NCBI GenBank assembly: GCA_018266215.1
Contig: JAFEAV010000036.1
Span: 1-57,444 of the forward strand
Reading direction: 5' to 3'
DNA length: 57,444 nt
From: Cyanobacteria bacterium SZAS LIN-3
Lineage (GTDB): Bacteria > Cyanobacteriota > Vampirovibrionia > Obscuribacterales > Obscuribacteraceae
The notes under the pieces are model-generated. The model searched no databases. It was not told the DNA's origin and saw nothing but the letters and a program-made list of their open reading frames with translations. Positions 43,669 to 51,471 of this stretch are shown here, piece after piece. Position 1 is the stretch's first letter. Every line of letters starts with the position of its first letter. Position numbers and translations under genes: made by a program.

Positions 43669-44890
43669 TCTGGCAACTGAATTCTCAGCGCCGGTCTCCC
43701 AGCAAGCCAGCTGGGTGGAGCGCGGCAAGAAAGTCTTGATGAGCACCTATGCTACCCAGCCGGTAGTCCTGAGCGAAGGCCAGGGGAGCTATGTATGCGA
43801 TGTCGACGGCAAAGAGTATCTGGACTTCGCTTCAGGTATTGCAGTGAGTTCGCTCGGACACTGCCACCCTGGCTATGTAGAAGCGCTTACGGCGCAACTG
43901 CAAAAGCTCAGCCATTGCTCGAATCTCTATTACAACCAACCGTCGATAGAACTGGCTGAGGTCCTTGTGGCAAACAGTGCCTTTGACCGGGCCTTCTTTT
44001 GCAACAGTGGAGCCGAAGCAATCGAAGGCGCTCTCAAACTCGCTCGCAAATACGCTGGTAAAACCAGGGGGCATGGCTGCACCACCATTTTGACCATGAG
44101 CAATTCTTTCCATGGTCGCACCTACGGCGCACTCTCAGCCACAGCGCAGACAAAGTACCAGACCGGCTACCATCCGCTTGTGCCCGATTTCATCACGGTG
44201 GAATTCAACAACATAGACTCGGTCCTGGCCACAAACCTGGACACAGTTGCCGCCATCATCATCGAGCCTGTGCAGGGCGAAGGCGGCGTCCACCCGGTCG
44301 ACGGAACATTTATCAAACAATTGCGGGCGCTCTGTGACGAACATCAGATCGTTTTGATATTTGATGAAATCCAGTGTGGTGTTGGTCGCAGCGGCAGTTT
44401 CTTTGCCTGCGAAAATTTCGGAATTGCCCCGGATATTGTGGCCATGGCCAAGGGCCTTGGCGGCGGATTCCCAATCGGGGCCATTCTAGCCGTTGAAAAA
44501 GTTGCCTCGGCCTTCAGTCCAGGCGATCATGGCTCAACATTCGGCGGCAACCCTCTGGCCACATCAGCGGCCCTGGCCTGCGTCAATGTAATTCAAACCG
44601 AACAGTTTTTGTCGGCGGTGAAAGACAAAAGTGCACTGCTGATTGCGACCCTGATGGAGCTACAAGGCAAATACCCCTGCATAAAAGCCATCCGCGGCCT
44701 GGGTTTGATGCTTGGTGTCGAGCTGGATATTCCGGTCAAACCTATTATTCAAAAATGTGCAGCTGCTGGACTCTTGCTTGTGGGCGCCGGAGATTATGTC
44801 ATCAGGCTCTTGCCACCGCTAACTGTGAGTGAAGAAGAAATCGCTGCCGCTGTCAAAATACTGGAGCAGGCGCTGGCTGCTCCACAATAG
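43658..44890 (+). CDS. argD: Acetylornithine aminotransferase
   Basis: PLP enzyme that converts N-acetylglutamate semialdehyde to N-acetylornithine. The 410-residue class III aminotransferase shows LDFASGIAVSSLGHCHP, FCNSGAEAIEGALKLAR, FHGRTYGALSATAQ, the EPVQGEGG loop, IFDEIQCGVGRSG, the PLP-Lys in MAKGLGGGFPIGA (about 270) and GDHGSTFGGNPL. The ATG overlaps the argB stop by 11 bases and is preceded by GGAG. It completes the argJBD unit; no strong terminator is seen in the 112-base gap before the esterase gene. Length is normal. Confidence 0.96.
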   Translation: MTTSLATEFSAPVSQQASWVERGKKVLMSTYATQPVVLSEGQGSYVCDVDGKEYLDFASGIAVSSLGHCHPGYVEALTAQLQKLSHCSNLYYNQPSIELAEVLVANSAFDRAFFCNSGAEAIEGALKLARKYAGKTRGHGCTTILTMSNSFHGRTYGALSATAQTKYQTGYHPLVPDFITVEFNNIDSVLATNLDTVAAIIIEPVQGEGGVHPVDGTFIKQLRALCDEHQIVLIFDEIQCGVGRSGSFFACENFGIAPDIVAMAKGLGGGFPIGAILAVEKVASAFSPGDHGSTFGGNPLATSAALACVNVIQTEQFLSAVKDKSALLIATLMELQGKYPCIKAIRGLGLMLGVELDIPVKPIIQKCAAAGLLLVGAGDYVIRLLPPLTVSEEEIAAAVKILEQALAAPQ

Positions 44891-45002
44891 GAAAGCTGCC
44901 GCGAATATTAAATTTCACCTTTTCCGCGCCCCAAAAATGCCCATATTGCCCTGGTAGAGTTCGGACACAGGCCCAACTTACTACCCCAGGCGAGACAATC
45001 AT

Positions 45003-46025
45003 ATGAGCACCACTGAGCTTCCTCAGGCGACAGATCGCGTAAGCGTTGCCCCCAATCCCGTTGAATTTGACCCGCTGGCCGATGTGCGCCGCGAACTATC
45101 ATCCCCGCCCAGGCGCACTGAGAAGGCCTCCGACTCAATCGGTCCGGTCAAACCGGGCGATACATCGCTCGAAAAAATCACTCTGCCCGACGGCAGCCAG
45201 GCTGAGTACAGGCTGCATGTGCCGGCCAACTATGACGGCCACACGCCCATGCCGATGGTGATCATGTTTCACGGATACGGCATACGCCGGGGCCAGGGCG
45301 ACACCGAAAAAGGCGCCGAAGGTATGGAAGAAGTCAGCGCCCTGAGCAAACTAGCCGACAAGGAGGGTTTCATAGTCGCCTACCCCAACGGCAATCCAGA
45401 CCGCTCCTATTCCTGGAACAACGGTCAGTGGTTCTTCTCCACCCGCGACGACGTGGCCTTTACCCGCGGCATGATGGACACAGTGGGCAGCAATCTTGCT
45501 GTAGACAAAGAACGGGTCTACATTATCGGCTACTCGCAGGGCGGCAGTTTCACCCACAGGGTGGCCAATGAATTATCCGACCGCGTTGCGGCGGTAGTGG
45601 AAAACGGCGGCTGGATGACCGGCAAAGAGACACTGCCGAAGAGCCCCTTCCCGATCATGGCCATACAATCACTGACCGATACCATTGCCCGCCCGGAGGG
45701 CAGCCCCTGGTACAACATCACAATGAAACCGGAGGCCTATACCCAGGACTTCTATAAAGCAGCCAACGGACTTTCAGGCGACCCCAGCGTCACGACCTAT
45801 CCCGGCAGAGACGGCAGCGAAGTCAAAGAAGTCGTCTGGAGCAATCCAAACAACGGGGTGGAGGTAAAAACGCTGTGGCTGAACAACCAGAAGCATCTCT
45901 GGTTTGGCGGCAAAGGAGCGGAAGACTCCCCCGTCAGCGCCACCGAGGAGGCCTGGAAATTTCTCAAACGCTTCCACAAAGCAGCCGGCGAACCGGCGTC
46001 AATTGAACAAAAAGCAGCCTACTAG
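45003..46025 (+). CDS. Alpha/beta hydrolase, PHB depolymerase/LpqC-type esterase
   Basis: A 340-residue serine esterase. The first 55 residues are polar and probably disordered; there is no signal peptide. The catalytic domain begins near LPDGSQAEYRLHVPANYDG, followed by VIMFHGYGIRRGQGD (oxyanion region) and the nucleophile elbow IIGYSQGGSFTHR (about 178). The resemblance is to secreted poly(3-hydroxybutyrate) depolymerases and feruloyl/acetylxylan esterases. The catalytic His is probably the one in NNQKHLWFGG. It sits between argD and chdC and has no evident link to arginine synthesis. Its stop shares a CTAG palindrome (46022-46025) with the stop of the convergent chdC. Confidence 0.85.
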   Translation: MSTTELPQATDRVSVAPNPVEFDPLADVRRELSSPPRRTEKASDSIGPVKPGDTSLEKITLPDGSQAEYRLHVPANYDGHTPMPMVIMFHGYGIRRGQGDTEKGAEGMEEVSALSKLADKEGFIVAYPNGNPDRSYSWNNGQWFFSTRDDVAFTRGMMDTVGSNLAVDKERVYIIGYSQGGSFTHRVANELSDRVAAVVENGGWMTGKETLPKSPFPIMAIQSLTDTIARPEGSPWYNITMKPEAYTQDFYKAANGLSGDPSVTTYPGRDGSEVKEVVWSNPNNGVEVKTLWLNNQKHLWFGGKGAEDSPVSATEEAWKFLKRFHKAAGEPASIEQKAAY

Positions 46026-46882
46026 CGGGAAGCAGGCTCAAGCACGTTGAGCTTGGGCACCGCCGTGCCATTGAGATAAGTGGCCAGCTGGTCGATCGAG
46101 AATTGCACACCGGAGAAGAAATCGCCGAAGTGTCCGTACTTTGAGCTGGCTTCGTCGAAGCGCATTTCGTAGATGAGCTTTTTGAAGACCAGCGGATCGT
46201 CGGAATAAAGGTCGACTCCCCATTCGTACTCGTCGAAGCCGATTGAGCCGGAGATAACCTGAGTCACCTGACCATGATAGGTACGACCGATTTTGCCGTG
46301 GTCGAGCATCAGACGAGCGCGCTCTTCATAAGGCAACTCGTACCAGTTAACCGTCTCACCGCGCTTCTTATCCATCGGATAGAAACAAACAAAACGTCTC
46401 TGTGGAATGCGCGCCCAGAGGCGACCACCGAAGTGCGGGCTCTTAGCCTGCTCCTGCACCATATTGTCAAACGCTGCATTCCATTCGGGGGAATGCGGCT
46501 TGAATTCACTTTCAGCCATTGCCGCATGAATCTTAGCTGTAGCATCGTACATACCGAGTTCCAACACTGAAACGTAGGAGGCGCTGGGTACGAGAAATTC
46601 GGAGAGCTGCAGTTTGTCGAAGACCATCTGCACCTGAGCCAGACCTTCAAAGTCTTTGCTGTAATGAGTGAGCATCAGATCGGCTTTGTGTCCAACCAAT
46701 TGAGCCAGACCGACATCAAATTCTTCGCTGTTCTTGAAGCCTTCAAGAGTAGCCACGGCTTCGTTGATCATCTCGGTGCGATCGATTTCGGGTAAGCGAT
46801 CCCACAAAATCCGCTCGAAGTTGAAGAAGCGGTGAAGTATCCACCAGCCTTCCAGTGACTCAGGAACATTCGGATGACGCAT
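46022..46882 (-). CDS. chdC: Coproheme decarboxylase (HemQ/chlorite dismutase family)
   Basis: Converts Fe-coproporphyrin III to heme b in the coproporphyrin-dependent pathway. The 286-residue protein has the family features YPMDKKRGETVNWYELP (with the functional Tyr), the proximal heme His in LMLDHGKIGRTYHGQV, and the C-terminal RFDEASSKYGHFGDFFSGVQ. The latter is typical of HemQ rather than true chlorite dismutases. AAAGGG lies nine bases before the ATG. The gene is divergent from the argF leader, and an inverted repeat sits about 28 bases upstream of its start. ChdC is best known from monoderm bacteria, so its presence beside LPS genes is of taxonomic interest. Confidence 0.88.
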   Translation of the reverse strand: MRHPNVPESLEGWWILHRFFNFERILWDRLPEIDRTEMINEAVATLEGFKNSEEFDVGLAQLVGHKADLMLTHYSKDFEGLAQVQMVFDKLQLSEFLVPSASYVSVLELGMYDATAKIHAAMAESEFKPHSPEWNAAFDNMVQEQAKSPHFGGRLWARIPQRRFVCFYPMDKKRGETVNWYELPYEERARLMLDHGKIGRTYHGQVTQVISGSIGFDEYEWGVDLYSDDPLVFKKLIYEMRFDEASSKYGHFGDFFSGVQFSIDQLATYLNGTAVPKLNVLEPASR

Positions 46883-46909
46883 AGATTAGTACCCTTTAAG
46901 ACGTCGGTA

Positions 46910-46926
46910 TTAGACCGTTAGTCTAA
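46910..46926. promoter_or_regulatory. Inverted repeat upstream of chdC (possible operator)
   Basis: A perfect TTAGAC-N5-GTCTAA palindrome, with a further AGAC seven bases beyond its right arm (46932-46935). It lies 28 bases before the chdC start, where a repressor site would be expected. The binding protein is unknown; a weak RNA hairpin is an alternative. Confidence 0.4.
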
Positions 46927-47008
46927 ATCGAAGACTACATATAAGCGGGGATAGTAAGCAAAATTTTGCATTCAGCCCTGTGCATCCTGAAACATTTGCT
47001 ACATAGTA

Positions 47009-47038
47009 TTGACAAAGGGTTTTCCGCCATGTGACTAT
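47009..47038 (+). promoter_or_regulatory. Promoter of the argFGH leader transcript
   Basis: Perfect TTGACA (47009-47014), then TGTGACTAT, giving GACTAT (47033-47038) at 18 bases. The -10 is the weakest of the three arg leaders, but the -35 is identical and the distance to the leader ATG is similar. Confidence 0.55.
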
Positions 47039-47082
47039 TGACCAGTCGTTCGCGACTAGCTCGCAACCCCTTTCGGTGCCAA

Positions 47083-47166
47083 ATGTCTACCGCTCAAATC
47101 AGCGCCAGCCAGAATCGACGTCGCCGCCTGTTTCTTTTAGACTCAGGGACGATTTGGCGTAGCTAG
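47083..47166 (+). CDS. Arginine-rich leader peptide of argF
   Basis: A 27-residue ORF with four consecutive arginine codons CGA CGT CGC CGC at 47116-47127 (residues 12-15) and a fifth Arg in the closing WRS. It matches the argC leader residue for residue over ASQNRRRR, then FL, SG and WRS. At the DNA level the block TTTGGCGTAGCT recurs as TGTGGCGTAGCT in argC, so the two probably arose by duplication. The ribosome site is poor (GGTG four bases before ATG). It ends at TAG 47164-47166, 81 bases before argF. Confidence 0.85.
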   Translation: MSTAQISASQNRRRRLFLLDSGTIWRS

Positions 47167-47200
47167 ACAGCACCAATTTCGAAGTTTCCATCCCTGGGTT
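47140..47200 (+). promoter_or_regulatory. Predicted antiterminator of the argF attenuator
   Basis: GACTCAGGGA (47140-47149), inside the leader ORF and 12 bases after the Arg run, can pair with TCCCTGGGTT (47191-47200), the 5' arm of the terminator: ten pairs with two G-U. Between them CGA/TCG, TTGG/CCAA and GCT/AGC can form short helices (47150-47181) across the leader stop codon, in the same order as in the argC attenuator. Confidence 0.75.
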
Positions 47201-47221
47201 AATGCCCGGGGATTTTTTTTT
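47190..47221 (+). terminator. Intrinsic terminator between argF leader and argF
   Basis: ATCCCTGGG (47190-47198) pairs with CCCGGGGAT (47205-47213) through one U-G, followed by a run of nine T (47213-47221). It ends 26 bases before the argF ATG. Confidence 0.92.
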
Positions 47222-47247
47222 GCATCTTTTCCACTAAGGAGTCGACC

Positions 47248-48288
47248 ATGATCGCCATAACCGCCTCTCCCTCCAAACCCAGCGGCAACAGCCAGACACC
47301 CCAGACGGTTGCAGGCTCGCAGCGTATGGCCTACGCCGAAAATTCAATCATCGAAAATGTCCTGAACGAACACTCAATGCGCGGGAAAGACATAATCGGC
47401 ATAAACGAACTCACCACCGAAGAGCTTCTGCTCATACTGGATGTGGCAGCCAGACTGAAGATAAGCAAGTTTGATCAGACGCAAACACTTTTTGCCAAGG
47501 GACAAACTCTGGCGATGCTGTTTGAAAAACCGTCGCTGCGCACTAGGGTCACTTTCGAAGCAGGAATGACACAACTGGGTGGCCATGCCATTTATCTCGA
47601 AGGCAAACTGGGTGAACGCGAATCGGTGCCGGACATCGGACAGAATCTGGATCGCTGGATTGACGGCATCATGGCCAGAACCTTCGACCATCAGACAGTG
47701 ATTGATCTGGCAGCTAATGCCAATATTCCGGTCATCAACGGCCTGAGCGATCAAGAACATCCCTGCCAGGCTCTTGCTGATTTCCAGACAATAATGGAAA
47801 AGAAAGGCACACTCAAAGGCATCAAACTTGCCTACGTGGGCGACGCCAACAATGTTGCCAATTCTCTGATGCTGGCGGCGGCCAAACTCGGTACCGACTT
47901 TGCCATCGCCTGCCCACCCAACTATCAACCCAACGCCTCAATCTGGGTCAAGGCCCTGGCCTGCGCCAGAGAATCGGGCGCCACGCTGACACTCACCCAT
48001 GATCCCGTCGAGGCGGTTTCGGGTGCCGATGCCGTCTATACCGACGTCTGGACATCAATGGGTCAGCAGGGAGAAGAAGAGAAACGCAACAAAGCCTTCG
48101 CCGGCTATCAGCTGAACGATGCGCTTATCGCCCACGCCAAACCGGACGCCATCGTCATGCACTGCCTGCCCGCCCACCGCGGACTGGAAATCACCGACAG
48201 CGTCATCGACGGTCCGCAATCGGTAGTTTTCGATCAGGCGGAAAACCGCCTGCACGCACAAAAAGCCATACTCTCTCTGGTTCTTTAA
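47248..48288 (+). CDS. argF: Ornithine carbamoyltransferase
   Basis: Joins ornithine and carbamoyl phosphate to give citrulline. The 346-residue product has the carbamoyl-phosphate loop KPSLRTRVTFE (about 91-101), the DQEHPCQALADFQT segment, ADAVYTDVWTSMGQ with the SMG loop and MHCLPAHRG. These mark an ornithine rather than aspartate carbamoyltransferase. ATG 47248 with AAGGAG seven bases upstream adds about 45 residues before the usual start of the fold (RGKDIIGINELTTEE). An internal ATG at residue 28 (MAYAENS) is possible but lacks such a site. First gene of argF-argG-argH. Confidence 0.96.
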   Translation: MIAITASPSKPSGNSQTPQTVAGSQRMAYAENSIIENVLNEHSMRGKDIIGINELTTEELLLILDVAARLKISKFDQTQTLFAKGQTLAMLFEKPSLRTRVTFEAGMTQLGGHAIYLEGKLGERESVPDIGQNLDRWIDGIMARTFDHQTVIDLAANANIPVINGLSDQEHPCQALADFQTIMEKKGTLKGIKLAYVGDANNVANSLMLAAAKLGTDFAIACPPNYQPNASIWVKALACARESGATLTLTHDPVEAVSGADAVYTDVWTSMGQQGEEEKRNKAFAGYQLNDALIAHAKPDAIVMHCLPAHRGLEITDSVIDGPQSVVFDQAENRLHAQKAILSLVL

Positions 48289-48417
48289 GGTAAACCTCTA
48301 AAACCAGATTCAAACTCAATCGAATAAATCGTCAAGGCTGGCTCAGGCAAGCCCGAGCTTTGCTGCGCACAGACAAAGTCTCAAAATAATCAACGACAAC
48401 ACAAACGGAGAAAACCA

Positions 48418-49638
48418 ATGAAAAAGATATTGCTGGCCTATAGCGGCGGACTCGATACATCCTGCATCCTGGCCTGGCTCAAAGAAAAGTACAATGTGCC
48501 GATCGTGGCCTATTGCGGCGACGTCGGTCAAAATGAAGACCTCGAAGCAGTGCACGCCAAAGCGCTCAAGACAGGCGCCGATAAGTGCATTATCGACAAT
48601 CTCAAAGCCGAGTTTGTCAAAGACTTTATTTTCCCGGCCATCCAGGCCAACGCTGTTTACGAAACAATCTATCTTATGGGCACATCACTTGCCCGCCCCT
48701 GCATCGCCAAAGGCATGGTGGAAGCGGCACTGAAAAATGACTGCGACGTCATCGCCCACGGTGCCACCGGCAAAGGTAACGATCAGGTACGCTTCGAACT
48801 GGCGGTCAAATCGCTGGCTCCCCACCTGCAGGTCATCGCCCCCTGGCGGGACTGGGAATTCGGCTCGCGCAGCAGCCTCTTCGACTTTGCGGAAAAGCAT
48901 AATATTCCGCTGCCGGTTTGCAAAGAAAAGCCATATTCAATGGACGCCAACATGATGCACATCAGCTACGAAGGCGGCATTCTCGAAAACCCATGGACCG
49001 AAGCTCCGGAAGACATTTATCTCTGGACTAAGAATCCGCAGGATGCACCGGATGCGCCCGAGTACGTCACGATTGACTTCGAGCAGGGAAATCCGGTAGC
49101 CATCAATGGTGAAAAACTGGCGCCGGTACCTTTGCTTGAAAAAATCAACAGCATTGCCGCCAATCATGGCGTCGGCAGAATTGACCTGGTGGAAAACCGC
49201 TTTGTCGGCATGAAGTCCAGAGGAATTTATGAGACTCCTGGTGTGACCGTTTTGCAGCAAGCGCACAAAGCAGTCGAATCGCTCACCCTGGACCGGGAAG
49301 TAGCCCACCTCAAAGACTCCCTCGTGGTAAAAATCGGCGAACTGGTCTACAACGGTTTCTGGTTTGCGCCGGAAGCAGGCCTCCTGAGAAACTTCGTCAA
49401 AGAGACCCAGGCCACCGTCAGCGGTACCGTCAAAATAAAACTCTTCAAGGGCGCCTCTTATGTCGTTGCCCGCAAGTCGGAGCAATCGCTTTACAGCGAA
49501 AACATGGTCAGCTTCGAAAACATGACCAGCTTCAACCCCGCGGACGCCGGCGGTTTCATCAACATCAACGGTCTGAGACTATCCAACTGGAGCCAGAAAC
49601 ATGCAAGTATTGCGAAAAGCCTTCAACCAACAGCTTGA
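48418..49638 (+). CDS. argG: Argininosuccinate synthase
   Basis: Condenses citrulline and aspartate with ATP to argininosuccinate. The 406-residue product starts with KKILLAYSGGLDTSCILAWL, whose SGGLDTS is the ATP pyrophosphatase loop, and contains GATGKGNDQVRFE, SRGIYETPG and YSENMVSF. The ATG at 48418 has CGGAG about eight bases upstream. The 129 bases after argF hold no terminator or arginine-rich ORF, so argG depends on the argF transcript or read-through. The 3' end overlaps argH by 38 bases, supporting translational coupling. Length matches the family. Confidence 0.97.
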   Translation: MKKILLAYSGGLDTSCILAWLKEKYNVPIVAYCGDVGQNEDLEAVHAKALKTGADKCIIDNLKAEFVKDFIFPAIQANAVYETIYLMGTSLARPCIAKGMVEAALKNDCDVIAHGATGKGNDQVRFELAVKSLAPHLQVIAPWRDWEFGSRSSLFDFAEKHNIPLPVCKEKPYSMDANMMHISYEGGILENPWTEAPEDIYLWTKNPQDAPDAPEYVTIDFEQGNPVAINGEKLAPVPLLEKINSIAANHGVGRIDLVENRFVGMKSRGIYETPGVTVLQQAHKAVESLTLDREVAHLKDSLVVKIGELVYNGFWFAPEAGLLRNFVKETQATVSGTVKIKLFKGASYVVARKSEQSLYSENMVSFENMTSFNPADAGGFININGLRLSNWSQKHASIAKSLQPTA

Positions 49639-50965
49639 TCCCCAGGTCAGCGACTTCGTCAATTGCATAGAAGCCGACCAGGCTCTGATTGCAGTCGACA
49701 TCCAGGGGAGCATCGCCCACGCCACCATGCTCGCCGCAGTGGGACTATTGACTGAAGCTCAGGGTGCCAAAATCGTCTCCGGCCTGGAGGCAATCCAGGC
49801 CGAGGCGGAAGCCGGCAAATTTGTCCTCAACCCGGCCTTCGAAGACGTACATATGAATGTCGAAAAGCGTCTGGAGGCTCTGATTGGCGAAGACGCTCTG
49901 AGGTTGCACACGGCCAGGAGCCGCAATGACCAGGTGGCACTGGATATGCGACTCTATGTTTTGAGCCAGATCAGCGCCGTCAAGGCGCTAATAAAACACG
50001 TACAAGCGGCATTGAACGCCTGTGCCGTGAAGAACGAGGATGTGGTTATGCCTGGCTACACGCATCTTCAAAGAGCTCAACCGGTGCTCTTCGCTCATGC
50101 CATGCACGCCTTTATAGCCATGCTCGATCGTGACTATGAACGCTTTGAGGACGCGGCCAAGCGAACCGCCGTCTCACCGCTGGGAGCGGGAGCTCAGGCC
50201 GGCACCGCCCTGCCGATCAACCCGGTCTTCAGTGCCGCGCAGCTGGGATTACCTGCAACCTTTATCAATTCCATCGACGCGGTAAGCGATAGAGACTTCG
50301 TGGCTGAGTTTCTCTTCGCCGCTTCTCTGGCCTCGGTGCACCTATCCCAACTTGCCGAAACCCTCATTATTTGGGCCAGTCAGGAATTTGCCTTTATCAG
50401 CCTGGGGGACAATGTGACTACTGCCTCCAGCCTGATGCCGCAGAAGAAAAATCCGGATCCGATCGAGCTTGTACGAGGCAAGACCGGTGCCGTATTTGGT
50501 GAGCTGATCAATATATTGACTACGCTCAAAGGGCTGCCGCTGGGCTACAACCGTGACCTGCAGGAAACCAAGCCGCCCGCTATTAAAGTAGCGGCAGACC
50601 TCTGCAGCGCCCTGCGTGTAGTGGCCATTGTCCTCGCCAATCTGACTGTAAATGAAGCCAATATGCAAGCGGCAGCCGGAGACCCGGACATGATCACAAC
50701 CGATCTGGTGGAGTATCTGGTACTGAAAGGTGTACCGTTCCGTCAGGCACATGAGCAGATTTCAGCCCTGGCAAATCATGCCAAACAATCAGGACAGAAA
50801 CTCAACAAACTCACACTGGAGAAGTTAAAAGAGTATGGCGAGCAATTTGAGCCGGATGTCTATGACCTGTTCAATCCACAGGTATCCGTCAAGGGGAAAT
50901 CATCTCCCGGCAGCACAGGACAAGCACTTGTGCATGCTGAGGCGAAGCGCTTAGGGTCGCTCTAA
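49601..50965 (+). CDS. argH: Argininosuccinate lyase
   Basis: Splits argininosuccinate to arginine and fumarate, the last step of the pathway. The 454-residue protein has AVDIQGSIAHATML, LHTARSRNDQVALDMRL, GYTHLQRAQPVLFAHAM and the catalytic-serine loop SSLMPQKKNPDPIELVRGKTG. The Gly usually found before the two serines is Ala here. The start is ATG 49601, overlapping argG by 38 bases with GGAG about nine bases upstream. The N-terminus is a little shorter than usual and lacks the common WGGRF. A hairpin 22 bases after the stop may end the transcript. Confidence 0.95.
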   Translation: MQVLRKAFNQQLDPQVSDFVNCIEADQALIAVDIQGSIAHATMLAAVGLLTEAQGAKIVSGLEAIQAEAEAGKFVLNPAFEDVHMNVEKRLEALIGEDALRLHTARSRNDQVALDMRLYVLSQISAVKALIKHVQAALNACAVKNEDVVMPGYTHLQRAQPVLFAHAMHAFIAMLDRDYERFEDAAKRTAVSPLGAGAQAGTALPINPVFSAAQLGLPATFINSIDAVSDRDFVAEFLFAASLASVHLSQLAETLIIWASQEFAFISLGDNVTTASSLMPQKKNPDPIELVRGKTGAVFGELINILTTLKGLPLGYNRDLQETKPPAIKVAADLCSALRVVAIVLANLTVNEANMQAAAGDPDMITTDLVEYLVLKGVPFRQAHEQISALANHAKQSGQKLNKLTLEKLKEYGEQFEPDVYDLFNPQVSVKGKSSPGSTGQALVHAEAKRLGSL

Positions 50966-50986
50966 CCTGGACTGAATTGAAAATAT

Positions 50987-51028
50987 ATTGCGAGGTCGAC
51001 TGGAAATGATTCCGGCTGGCCTCGCAAT
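50987..51028 (+). terminator. Stem-loop after argH, possible terminator
   Basis: ATTGCGAGG (50987-50995) pairs perfectly with CCTCGCAAT (51020-51028); an inner CTGG/CCGG helix extends the fold. Only a weak T-rich stretch (TGTTATT) follows, so termination efficiency is doubtful. Confidence 0.5.
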
Positions 51029-51082
51029 TGTTATTCGGTGGGATGCGGGTGCTATTAAAGAAAAAAATGCATATTTCTCTTG

Positions 51083-51384
51083 GGTCTCCGCAGCAGTACA
51101 GAAAGATTAGGGTTTATGCATCTGATCTCCAGCCCTGCTAGGCACAGCTCACAAAAAAGAAAAACAGCCAAATTTCTTTGGTAGATCGCAGCTAAGAAGA
51201 CACAAAAAAGAAATACAGCGAAATTTCTTTTTTAGGTCTCCACAGGAGTACACAAGGATAAAGGTCTGTGCATCTTTTCTCCAGCCCGGCAAGGGACATC
51301 TCACAAAAAAAAGAAAAACAGCCAAATTTCTTTGGTAGCCCGCAGTTAAGAAGACACAAAAAAGAAATACAGCGAAATTTCTTT
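51083..51384 (+). repeat. Imperfect tandem duplication of a 152-154 bp unit with paired hairpins
   Basis: Two copies (51083-51234 and 51235-51384) agree over most positions, beginning GGTCTCC and ending AAATTTCTTT. Each unit holds two copies of a 24-base element, AAAGAAA-x-ACAGC-x-AAATTTCTTT, at 51156, 51207, 51310 and 51361; the two within a unit start 51 bases apart. Each element folds into an AAAGAAA(T)/(A)TTTCTTT hairpin. A degenerate further element lies near 51058-51080. The rest of the 506-base gap between argH and the next gene holds the post-argH stem-loop and a promoter-like site; I see no gene in it. Confidence 0.85.
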
Positions 51385-51411
51385 GACATCAAAATTGCTC
51401 CTCATTTAATC
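51383..51411 (+). promoter_or_regulatory. Candidate promoter at the end of the tandem repeat
   Basis: Perfect TTGACA (51383-51388), overlapping the last two bases of the repeat, then TTAATC at 17 bases or TAATCG at 18. It would drive the AbiEi-like gene 61-66 bases downstream. Confidence 0.45.
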
Positions 51412-51471
51412 GAACTTTTTCTTGTCCTTCTCCGTTTAGTCTCGTGACACTCCACGCGGAAGGAGGGAACG

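Noticed and set aside
48289..48417. Possible fourth attenuator between argF and argG
   Set aside because: No Arg-rich ORF, no hairpin with a T-run; the gap looks like an ordinary operon spacer.
51058..51384. CRISPR array
   Set aside because: The repeated 24-base element has only four clear copies, the spacing alternates between 51 and 103, and the intervening sequences are themselves repeated rather than unique spacers.
51192..51392. Minus-strand ORF of 66 codons in the tandem repeat
   Set aside because: The peptide simply mirrors the repeat units, is Cys/Phe-rich and has no ribosome site.
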